A stretch of DNA of 64,000 bases from Phormidium tanganyikae FI6-MK23 (GTDB lineage: Bacteria; Cyanobacteriota; Cyanobacteriia; Leptolyngbyales; Leptolyngbyaceae), in contig JAHHHU010000009.1 in the NCBI GenBank assembly GCA_019359175.1, positions 119,873-183,872 of the forward strand, written 5' to 3'. The translations under genes and the position numbers were made by a program. Of the stretch, positions 44,801 through 52,054 are shown piece by piece; the stretch's first letter is position 1; each line of letters starts with the position of its first letter. Under the pieces are notes generated by a model. The model was not told the DNA's origin. It saw only the letters and a program-made list of their open reading frames with translations, and did not search any database.

Positions 44801-45557
44801 CCGTTTCATTCTTGACTGGGGCGACATTACTCGAAGCCCAAAACCAGCTGCCATCCTTGCAACTGTGGCGAAACTCAAAGCCACTTTGTTTTTCTCCGGT
44901 TTCTGCAACTTGCTTAAGGAAGGCGAGATAGGCGGGTCGATCGGCTGAGTGCACCAGGGGGACAAAGGATTTTCCCAGAAATTCTGCGGGATCGTATCCT
45001 GCCATTTCTGTAAAGCAGGGGGAGATGTAGCTTAGCATTCCCTCTAGCGTGGAAGACCAGATGAGGTCGGTGGCATTTTCGACCAAATAGCGGAACTGGG
45101 CTTCACTTTCAGCAAGCGCGGCTTCGGCTTGTTTGCGATCGCTGATGTTACGACAAACCACTATTCCCCCTCTCAGCTGACCAGCCACATCCCTTAAGGG
45201 ACGGCCATTGACCAGCACCCAGCGCCCCTGAGGTGCCTGGTCGTGGCGAACAAAGAGTTCGACATCTTTCGTCTCTTCTCCTCGAATGGCGCGTGCTAGC
45301 GGGAGTTCCTCTGCTGGGAAAGGCGTAACCTGGTCGGGCAGAAACAAGCCATATTGTTGCGACCACTCATGCTCGCGGGTCTGAGTTGCACCCGTGCCGA
45401 ACATTTGCTCAGCCGCTGGATTGAAGACCAGAAACTGTCCTTGTTCATCGGCAACGATAATACCGTCACTCATAGACTGAAGGATGAGTGGCAGCAGATT
45501 GCTCTGTTCTTGCAGTATTGCTTCGGTATAGTTGCGCTCTTGATTATCGTTTCCCAT
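41802..45557 (-). CDS. Multi-PAS hybrid histidine kinase
   Basis: The 1251-aa protein has no obvious membrane helix. Six PAS domains are visible, each ended by the D-I-T/S-x-RKQAE motif: about 20-145, 152-275, 288-405, 413-530, 538-655 and 663-780. HisKA has H802 in NMNHELRTPLNGIL, followed by the HATPase (LLNLLSNAVKF, GTGLGLAIS) and a C-terminal receiver with D1096 in IITDVMM. The last 90 residues form a helical tail. PAS 3 and 4 are similar to each other (SQIVW/SQIIW, WTGQ/FTGQ), suggesting duplication. No heme- or flavin-specific motif is evident. Start ATG 45557. It heads the minus-strand pair enclosed by IS6 ends. Confidence 0.93.
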   Translation of the reverse strand: MGNDNQERNYTEAILQEQSNLLPLILQSMSDGIIVADEQGQFLVFNPAAEQMFGTGATQTREHEWSQQYGLFLPDQVTPFPAEELPLARAIRGEETKDVELFVRHDQAPQGRWVLVNGRPLRDVAGQLRGGIVVCRNISDRKQAEAALAESEAQFRYLVENATDLIWSSTLEGMLSYISPCFTEMAGYDPAEFLGKSFVPLVHSADRPAYLAFLKQVAETGEKQSGFEFRHSCKDGSWFWASSNVAPVKNETGEVIGFQGSIQDIRDRKRVEDERKQAEEALKYSEERYRSLVKTTSQIVWISTPEGLCFDVTDWIAYTGQSEAEAKGAGWLDAVHPDDRDYTAEVWTAATTNRTLYEVEYRIRGKDGIYRHFCVCGAPILEEDGRIREWVGTCTDVTERKLAEQKLQQNEERFRCLVTANSQIIWDTNAEGELVREQLGWSAFTGQRFEEYKGWGWLSAIHPADQAHTAQFWSTALAQRSLYEVEHRIRRQDGEYRHMSVRAVPIVDTSGNIREWIGAHSDITDRKQAEQQLRQTLDMLDLASDSIIIRDMDDRIVYWNQGAEKLYGWKREEVVGQYIHTFLQTVFPKPLEIVLDEFLQQGQWEGELHHITRDGRKIIVSSRWTLQRDATGQPCTQMEINTDITQRKQAEIALHQSEERLQAILDNSPAVIYMKNPQGQLMSVNRQFETLFHLDKAEIIGKRNRDLFEPELADIFDANDRAVLATGTAMQWEEVVPQEDGLHTYLSLKFPLLTPERVPYAVCGISTDITERKQAEIALEQAKEAAEAANRTKSEFLANMNHELRTPLNGILGYTQILQRDPTTTSKQQKGLSVIHQCGSHLLTLINDILDLSKLEVQKMDLYPQDFHLANFLTTTVDICRVKAEQKGVEFHYQPGARLPTAARADDKRLRQVLLNLLSNAVKFTDFGTVTFRVELVDPLTESHSSYRVRFQVKDTGIGIPAEKLATIFRPFEQAGKRDRNSEGTGLGLAISQQIVQMMGSTIQVNSTLGKGSTFWFELDLPAATDWLSQTATADQKVIGYQGKRRKILVIDDRLENRAVLMEMLAPLGFQVAEADDGQTGLDTALKVRPDLIITDVMMSNMTGLEMTRRLRQLSNFVQTPIIASPASLSQVDLQEAMDAGCNSFFPKPIEFTGLLGELQRHLELQWIYEASAEAEPSMPVSNLADFVVPSSEELATLYQAAKDGFMSDLQQEANHLKQINPQYAAFANKVLELSQKFDDEAILDLLEPHV

Positions 45558-45787
45558 CTAAGCGAACTCCTCATCTTGGTGAACATACAAGTTTTTGAAC
45601 CGATCGTCTGTTAAAGGTAATTGCGCATCTTTTAAGGGTAAAAATCAGTATTCTTGCTGCTAGCGCAAGCTTATATAAAGAGAATTCCCGCAAAAGAAGA
45701 AATATAACTTAACGGTATCGTCAACTTAACTGGGAATATTCAAAACTAAGTTAACCGGGAATATTCAAAATTAAGCATGGTAATCCC

Positions 45788-45900
45788 TCAATTGTCAGTC
45801 TCGCTCAATGTTACGCAGCCAACTTCCACACAAGGGATTTCTCGCCAATCCTCAAAGCGTTGGCGCAGTTGTTCTCGGTATCGTTTTGCACTCAGGGTAA
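45788..45900 (-). pseudogene. IS6-family transposase C-terminal fragment
   Basis: On the minus strand the sequence reads TLSAKRYREQLRQRFEDWRE followed by IPC, the homologue of the C-terminus of the first copy (TAPRYRQELRQRFQDWQEVA). Upstream (45901-45945) only scattered matches remain, with stops in frame. Confidence 0.75.
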
Positions 45901-45952
45901 TGTTCTAGACGTGTGGAGCGGTAGCTAAATGGGTAATCCAAACTCGTACTGA

Positions 45953-46201
45953 TTGATGAACAGACCGATGACTAAATCATGCAACCATTCTGATTTAGCA
46001 AATGCTGCCTTGTTTCGCGTCGTGATTGTCCGAATGCGATGGCATGAGCCAACTAAGACCTATGTCGCGCGCCGGACGGTACAAAGATTATCGAAACGAG
46101 AAATCATTCGCTGTCTCAAACGATATGTGGCGCGCGAGATTTATCACCTCATTTGTAAACCGCATCCGACTCCTGAAGTGCCTGACGTGAGTCATGCTTA
46201 G
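45953..46201 (+). pseudogene. IS110-family transposase C-terminal fragment
   Basis: The piece NAALFRVVIVRMRWHEPTKT followed by YVARRT and LSKREIIRCLKRYVAREIYH matches the C-terminal end of IS110 (Transposase_20) proteins, with the family's KR-x-x-IRCLKRY-x-AREIY. The N-terminal DEDD catalytic part is absent. The stretch TTGACATCTATAGGAGCATC at 46215-46234 looks like the end of the element. Confidence 0.7.
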
Positions 46202-46365
46202 AATATAAAAAATCCTTGACATCTATAGGAGCATCAATGCCGGGTCAGGAATCGCGAACGGAGTGGAAGCAGTACGATTATTCTACTTTTGGGTCAAGTT
46301 GACAATACCTCACAAACTCTAGTTTTCAATTCTTGTGACGTTAATTTACGATCTGGTTCAACAAT

Positions 46366-46390
46366 CGGTATTGTCAAGTTGACAATACCG
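46366..46390. repeat. Two IS6 ends fused head to head
   Basis: CGGTATTGTCAA at 46366-46377 and TTGACAATACCG at 46379-46390 are perfect inverted copies of the IS6 terminus, with a single G between them. They lie 57 bp beyond the end of the decayed copy, in front of the first giant kinase gene. Confidence 0.9.
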
Positions 46391-46466
46391 GCAATAGTCC
46401 TCCGTCCTGGGGCAGATTGCTCGCATATATTAAGCAGGATTTAATTGAGGACAGCGATATGGGCAT

Positions 46467-49400
46467 ATGGGCAGTACCTCAATGAAGCGCGATAAAACTG
46501 GCAAGTTCACTCAGGCTTGGGATGGAGAATCCAAACAAGCAGCCAAATTATCTTTGACGAACACTGCTTGGCAGTTGCTTGAGCAACAGTCGAGAGAAAT
46601 GGGCGTTTCTCGCTCTGAATTGGTTGAGCGGTATGCCCGGCACGTTCAGTGCCACTGCTGTGCCAAAAACAAAATTGTTTCGAGCAATGGAAAAGTAAGC
46701 AGCCTTTCCCAAGCTGCGATAGCTCCCGATACCCAATCTCCAGAAACATTCCTCGCAAAGCAAATTGCTGCATTACAGCAACAGAATGGACAGTTGCAGG
46801 ATCATATTGCTAAACTCCAGCAAAGGATTGAAGTGTTGCGATCGCAGGAACAGCGATTGCGTCAGATCACAGATGCGATTCCCCACATGGTTTGGACCTG
46901 CCAGCCAAATGGTGAAGTGGAGTATTTCAATCAGCAGAGCCTGGATGCCTTTGGAATTACCCTAGATCAGCTTTTGACTGAGGGATGGCAACCCCTGGTT
47001 CACCCCGACGATTTGCAGCGCACGATCGACACCTGGATAACGTCAGTCACCACCGAAACTCACTATCACCTTGAATATCGCCTGAAAATGGCAGATGGTT
47101 CTTACCGATGGTATCTGGCGCTGGCACTTCCTTATCGCGATGAAACAGGTCAAATTATTCGCTGGATTGGAACCTGTACCGAGATCGACGATCGCAAGCA
47201 GCTCGAACAGAGACTTCAGCAACAGGCAGATCGCCAAACGAGTGAACGGCAATGGCTAGAAGCAGTGCTAAATCTGCTGCCGACTCCCTTGATCCTGGTT
47301 GATCCAGAGCAACAGCGGGTGACATTCTCCAATCAAGCGGCAAACGCGATCGCAGGAGTTGACATTGCCAACGATGTTGGAGCAACTTACAGCGAAGATT
47401 ACTACTGTACAGATTCAGCAGGACAAATCCTTCCACCAGAACAGGTTCCGGCAGTAAGAGCGGCACAGGGAGAGAAAATTACTGGAACTGAAATTAATTG
47501 GCATACTCCAGTTGGCGTTTTTCCGCTGCTTGTTTATGCGGATGTATTGCCCGCTATGTACGATCGTCCCCTCATTAGCGTCGTTGTCTTTCAGGACATT
47601 CATGAACGAAAGCAAATCGAGGAGCAGCTCAAGGAAAGCCAGCGCTTTATTCAGCAAGTGGCAGATGCAACTCCCGGAATTCTCTATATCTACGACCTGA
47701 TTGAACAGCGCAATGTCTATGTGAATCGTCAGATTGGAGAAATTTTGGGATATACGACTGACGAAATTCAGGCAATGGGTAACTTGCTGTTTCCAACGCT
47801 GATGCACCCAGATGATCTTGCAACGCTGCCAACTCATGTGGAGCGATTCGACCATGCCCAGGATGGCGATGTGATTGAGCGAGAATACCGGATGCGTCAC
47901 ACCAACGGTGAATGGCGATGGTTATGGAGCCGAGATCTGGTCTTCTCACGAACGGAAGCGGGCACCCCCCATCAGGTCATTGGCATCTCCCACGATATGA
48001 CTGACCGCAAGCAGGCGGAATTAAGTTTGCGAGCCACGGAAGAACGCCTATCTCTAGTATTACAGGCAACCAATGATGCAATTTACGATCGCAATCTGAA
48101 AACAGATTCGGTTTGGTGGAACCCGGCATATGATCAACTAGTGGGTAAGCGACCTTTGGAATGCAATTCTTCCCGATGGTGGGTTGAGCACGTCCATCCA
48201 GATGATCGAGATAGGGTCATTGCAAGCTTTGAAGCCGCTTTAACCAGAGGCGATGAACGCTGGAGTGATGAATACCGCTATCAACGAGCAGATGGTCATT
48301 ATGCAAACGTGATCGATCGCGCCTATATTTTGCGGAATGCACATGGAACACCAGAGCGATACCTGGGAGCAATTTCAGATGTCACTCAGATCAAACAAGT
48401 TGAAGAAGACTTGAAACAAATGGAGGAGCGGCTTCAGCTTGCCCTTTCCTCGGCTCGGACGGTGGCTTGGGATGTGGATTTGCAGACGTATCAGGTTGTT
48501 TGTTCTCCCAATGCGCTGAACGTTTGGGGAATTCAAGCCGGAACCGCAGAAGACTTTTTCTCTACCGTTCATCCCGAAGATCAGGAACGGCTGATTCAAG
48601 CTTTAGAGCAGGCAAGATCTGGGAAGGAACAGTACTATCAGGAATACCGCATTATTCGTCCTGACCAAACCATCGGTTGGCTCAACAGCCAGGGGCGAGT
48701 TCATTTTGACCCGCAGGGACAGGCAACCCGATTTGTGGGAGTTTCGGTCGATATTAGCGATCGCAAACGGGCTGAGCAGGCAGCGGCTCAATCGACCGAT
48801 CGCACGGCTTGTCTGCAATCGATTACCACAGCTCTGGCTGAAGCACTGACTCCCGGCGAAGTTTCCGACGTGATCATTGGGCAGGCAGTGTCTGCTCTGG
48901 GAGCTTATCGAGGGGCAATCACGTTACTGAAGCCTAACGGGGAAGAACTCGAAGTCATTCGCTCGATCGGATTTTCACCCGAACTCCTGAAACAATGGCA
49001 GTGCTTTCCCACGACGGCATCCGTGCCGCTTGCTGCTGCTGTCCGCACTCAAACCCCGATTTTTATTGAGTCGCTTGCTGCTGCTGCCGAGTATCCTCAG
49101 TTGGCTACCCTGGGCGATCACCTTGAATCAGGGGCGTTAGTGGCAGTTCCATTGATTACCGAACGAAAAGTTTTAGGGGCTTTAGGGCTGGGTTTTGCAG
49201 ATGCGCGACAGTTTAACGAAGCGGAGCGGGCATTTATCCTGGCATTAGCCCGTCAATGTGCTCAAGCCATTCGTCGGTCGCAGCTTTATCAAGCAGAGCA
49301 AGAAGCACGAGCATTGGCAGAAGCCAGTGAACAGCGCTTCCGGTGTTTGGCAGAATCGATTCCGCCGATCGTATGGGTGGCTCAAGCTGATGGATTTACC

Positions 49401-51899
49401 GAATACTACAACCAGCGGTGGTTCCAATACACAGGTTTGACGCTGGAAGAAAGTCAGAATGCTAACGGCAGCTTCCGCCACCCTGATGACAACGATCACT
49501 TCATTAAAGCGTGGATCAAAGCCGTCACCCACAAGGAAACCCTACAAGCTGAACAACGCTTAAGACGAGCCGATGGGGTCTACCGATGGCATTTAACGCG
49601 AGCTTACCCTTTGCTGGACGAGAACGGGGAGATCGCGAAATGGTTTGGCACCTGCACTGACATTGACGATTGGAAGCGGATGGAGCAAACCCAAGGGTTT
49701 CTGGCGCAAGCTTCCCAGACGTTTGCGGCAGCCAGCCTGGACTTGCAAACCATTCTAGACACGGTGACTCGGCTCGCTAGCGAATTAGCGGGTGATGTTT
49801 GTGTCCTGAATCTGATGGCTGAGGATCAGCGATCGCTGAATCATGTCTCGTGCTATCACCCCAATCCAGAGGTTCGAGCCTTTGTGGAAGATTTACTAGA
49901 AAGATATCCCCGTCACATCCATGAAGGGATTGGAGGGCAGGTGATGCAGACCGGAGAACCCCTACTGATGCCTGTCTCTTCGCAGCAGGAGTTGAGTGCA
50001 ATCATTAAACCGGAATATCGCCTTTATCTAGAGCGGTTTCAGATTCGCAGTACCCTGCTCGTTCCATTAAAGGTGCAGGGGCAGCCGATCGGGGTGTTAA
50101 GCTTTACCCGCCATGCGCCTGCCGATCCGCACACACAGGATGATTTAAACCTGTTTCAGGATTTGGCAGACCGGGCAGCGATGGCGATCGCCAATGCCCG
50201 ACTCTATCAGCAGGCAGAACAGGCACGCCAGCGAGCAGAACGAACCGCCGATCGCACAATCCGACTCCAGGCGGTGACGGCTGCCCTTTCCGAGTCCCTC
50301 ACTCCGGTTCAGGTTGTAGAAGTGATTGCCCACCAAACTATAGCGGTGGTGAATGCTGCCTCAGTTCTGGTTGCCCTAGTCACTCCCCAGAAAGACGAAC
50401 TGGAGATTATTCACCATTTCGGCAATGAAATGGACATTACTTCAGAATGGCGACGCTTCCCGCTTACCATTGCCACCCCGTTAACGGATGCCGTTCGCAC
50501 TGGGCAACCTGTGTGGGAAGAAACGTTGGAAGAACGCATTGCTCGCTACCCTCATCTAGCAAACAACTACGCTCAAGTGAAGCACCCCTTCTGGATCTCT
50601 CTGCCATTGATGGTCGAAGGGCAGGCGGTCGGTGGAATATCTGTTGTGTTTGCCCAGCTTCCTCAGCTTGAGCCAGACGATCGAGCATTTATGCTTTCGC
50701 TCGCGCAGCAGTGTGCCCAGGCGATTGCTCGTGCCCAGCTCTATGAAGCTGAACAACGAGCCAGATCGCAAGCCGAAGCCGCAAATCGAATGAAAGATGA
50801 GTTTTTGGCAGTGCTATCCCATGAACTGCGAACGCCAATGAATCCCATTCTGGGATGGTCAAGATTATTGCAGCGAGGCAACTTGGATGCGAGCAGAACC
50901 GCGATCGCGCTGGAAACGATCGAGCGTAATGCCAAATTACAGGTGCAGCTTATTGAAGATTTGCTGGATACTTCTCGCATCCTGCAAGGCAAACTGACTT
51001 TGAACCGTTGTCCAGTTAATCCCGCCTCGATCATTGGCGCAGCCATTAATACCGTTCGCTTACAGGCTGAGGATAAGCTGATTCAGATTCAAACCCAAAT
51101 TGCCGCAGAGGTTGGTTCCGTTTTGGGAGATGTAGCTCGGCTGCAACAGGTGATCTGGAATTTATTGTCCAACGCAGTGAAGTTTACGCCAGAGCAGGGT
51201 CAGATCGAGATCCAGCTTGCTGCTGTGGGAGGGCAAGCGCAGATTCAAGTCAAAGACACAGGGAAAGGCATCAGTGCTGAATTCTTACCTTTCGTCTTTG
51301 ATACGTTTCGTCAGGCAGATAGCAGTATAACCAGAACCTTTGGAGGGCTGGGGCTGGGACTGGCGATCGCTCATCACATTATTGAGTTGCATGGAGGTAC
51401 AATCCATGCGGAAAGTGCCGGAGAAGGGCAAGGTGCAACGTTTACAGTCAAACTCCCCCTTGTATCAACCTCAACCGTCCCCACACAGGAGGCAGCCGTG
51501 GTGAATCCCACCTTGTCATTACAGGGGATTAAAGTCCTTGCTGTAGATGACGAAATTGACAATTTAGAATTAGCGACCTTCATCCTGGAGGAAGCAGGCG
51601 CTTCTGTCGTTGCGGTCTCTTCTGCCTCAGAAGCATTGCAAGTGCTGGCTCAAGCGAAACCTAATATTTTTCTTTTCGACATTGGAATGCCGCAAATGGA
51701 TGGCTACAGATTGCTGAGACAAATCCGAACCCTGGAGGCGGAACGGGGCGGTCATCTAGTTCCAGCCATTGCGCTTACCGCCTACGCAGGAGAAGCCGAT
51801 CAGCAGCAAGCCCTAGCAGCCGGATTTCAACAGCACATTCCCAAACCTGTTGAGCCAGAGGTGCTATTACGGGCAATTCTGAACCTAATCGGCTCCTAG
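46467..51899 (+). CDS. Giant hybrid histidine kinase 1: RHH-like + PAS/GAF + HisKA-HATPase-REC
   Basis: The 1810-aa protein starts at ATG 46467 or 46482. An N-terminal segment (about 27-60: LSLTNTAWQLLEQQSREMGV then SRSELVERYAR) resembles a ribbon-helix-helix DNA-binding unit. A coiled coil follows (90-130), then PAS domains at about 131-245, 265-380, 390-515, 525-645 and 655-770, a GAF (785-945), a sixth PAS (955-1075) and two more GAF domains (1080-1430). HisKA has H1452 in LSHELRTPMNPIL, and the HATPase has NLLSNAVKFT and GLGLGLAIA. The final receiver has D1738 in LFDIGMPQMDG. No Cys for a bilin is evident in the GAFs. It leads the three-gene kinase series; 155 bp separate it from the next gene. 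Confidence 0.92.
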   Translation: MGSTSMKRDKTGKFTQAWDGESKQAAKLSLTNTAWQLLEQQSREMGVSRSELVERYARHVQCHCCAKNKIVSSNGKVSSLSQAAIAPDTQSPETFLAKQIAALQQQNGQLQDHIAKLQQRIEVLRSQEQRLRQITDAIPHMVWTCQPNGEVEYFNQQSLDAFGITLDQLLTEGWQPLVHPDDLQRTIDTWITSVTTETHYHLEYRLKMADGSYRWYLALALPYRDETGQIIRWIGTCTEIDDRKQLEQRLQQQADRQTSERQWLEAVLNLLPTPLILVDPEQQRVTFSNQAANAIAGVDIANDVGATYSEDYYCTDSAGQILPPEQVPAVRAAQGEKITGTEINWHTPVGVFPLLVYADVLPAMYDRPLISVVVFQDIHERKQIEEQLKESQRFIQQVADATPGILYIYDLIEQRNVYVNRQIGEILGYTTDEIQAMGNLLFPTLMHPDDLATLPTHVERFDHAQDGDVIEREYRMRHTNGEWRWLWSRDLVFSRTEAGTPHQVIGISHDMTDRKQAELSLRATEERLSLVLQATNDAIYDRNLKTDSVWWNPAYDQLVGKRPLECNSSRWWVEHVHPDDRDRVIASFEAALTRGDERWSDEYRYQRADGHYANVIDRAYILRNAHGTPERYLGAISDVTQIKQVEEDLKQMEERLQLALSSARTVAWDVDLQTYQVVCSPNALNVWGIQAGTAEDFFSTVHPEDQERLIQALEQARSGKEQYYQEYRIIRPDQTIGWLNSQGRVHFDPQGQATRFVGVSVDISDRKRAEQAAAQSTDRTACLQSITTALAEALTPGEVSDVIIGQAVSALGAYRGAITLLKPNGEELEVIRSIGFSPELLKQWQCFPTTASVPLAAAVRTQTPIFIESLAAAAEYPQLATLGDHLESGALVAVPLITERKVLGALGLGFADARQFNEAERAFILALARQCAQAIRRSQLYQAEQEARALAEASEQRFRCLAESIPPIVWVAQADGFTEYYNQRWFQYTGLTLEESQNANGSFRHPDDNDHFIKAWIKAVTHKETLQAEQRLRRADGVYRWHLTRAYPLLDENGEIAKWFGTCTDIDDWKRMEQTQGFLAQASQTFAAASLDLQTILDTVTRLASELAGDVCVLNLMAEDQRSLNHVSCYHPNPEVRAFVEDLLERYPRHIHEGIGGQVMQTGEPLLMPVSSQQELSAIIKPEYRLYLERFQIRSTLLVPLKVQGQPIGVLSFTRHAPADPHTQDDLNLFQDLADRAAMAIANARLYQQAEQARQRAERTADRTIRLQAVTAALSESLTPVQVVEVIAHQTIAVVNAASVLVALVTPQKDELEIIHHFGNEMDITSEWRRFPLTIATPLTDAVRTGQPVWEETLEERIARYPHLANNYAQVKHPFWISLPLMVEGQAVGGISVVFAQLPQLEPDDRAFMLSLAQQCAQAIARAQLYEAEQRARSQAEAANRMKDEFLAVLSHELRTPMNPILGWSRLLQRGNLDASRTAIALETIERNAKLQVQLIEDLLDTSRILQGKLTLNRCPVNPASIIGAAINTVRLQAEDKLIQIQTQIAAEVGSVLGDVARLQQVIWNLLSNAVKFTPEQGQIEIQLAAVGGQAQIQVKDTGKGISAEFLPFVFDTFRQADSSITRTFGGLGLGLAIAHHIIELHGGTIHAESAGEGQGATFTVKLPLVSTSTVPTQEAAVVNPTLSLQGIKVLAVDDEIDNLELATFILEEAGASVVAVSSASEALQVLAQAKPNIFLFDIGMPQMDGYRLLRQIRTLEAERGGHLVPAIALTAYAGEADQQQALAAGFQQHIPKPVEPEVLLRAILNLIGS

Positions 51900-52054
51900 C
51901 AAAATCATTGACTCAGTAGACGGGTGCATTCAACGAAGGAGTTAAAGGTGAAGCAGTGCCCCTTCCTTCAGCACAGCTTCAGTGCCCTGCTTAATCTAAA
52001 CATCGAGTAAAACTGCTGACTTAACCCATTCCCTTTTTTATACGGCTATATCCC

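Larger units (their letters stand above)
45714..46309 (-). mobile_element. Decayed inverted IS6-family copy with IS110 remnant inside
   Basis: Both ends match the element at 39404-40261. On the minus strand the left end is GGTATTGTCAACTTGACCC (46309-46291), and the next 65 bp follow the left end of the first copy almost base for base. The right end GGTATCGTCAACTTAAC lies at 45714-45730. The transposase centre is gone; only its C-terminal part (45788-45900) remains, and an IS110-type fragment (about 45950-46235) fills the gap. A small tandem duplication of AACxGGGAATATTCAAAA lies at 45728-45770. Confidence 0.85.

Noticed and set aside
39396..46317. Target-site duplications flanking the IS6 compound structure
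   Set aside because: The 8-bp flanks of each IS copy and of the whole segment do not match, so no duplication is claimed.
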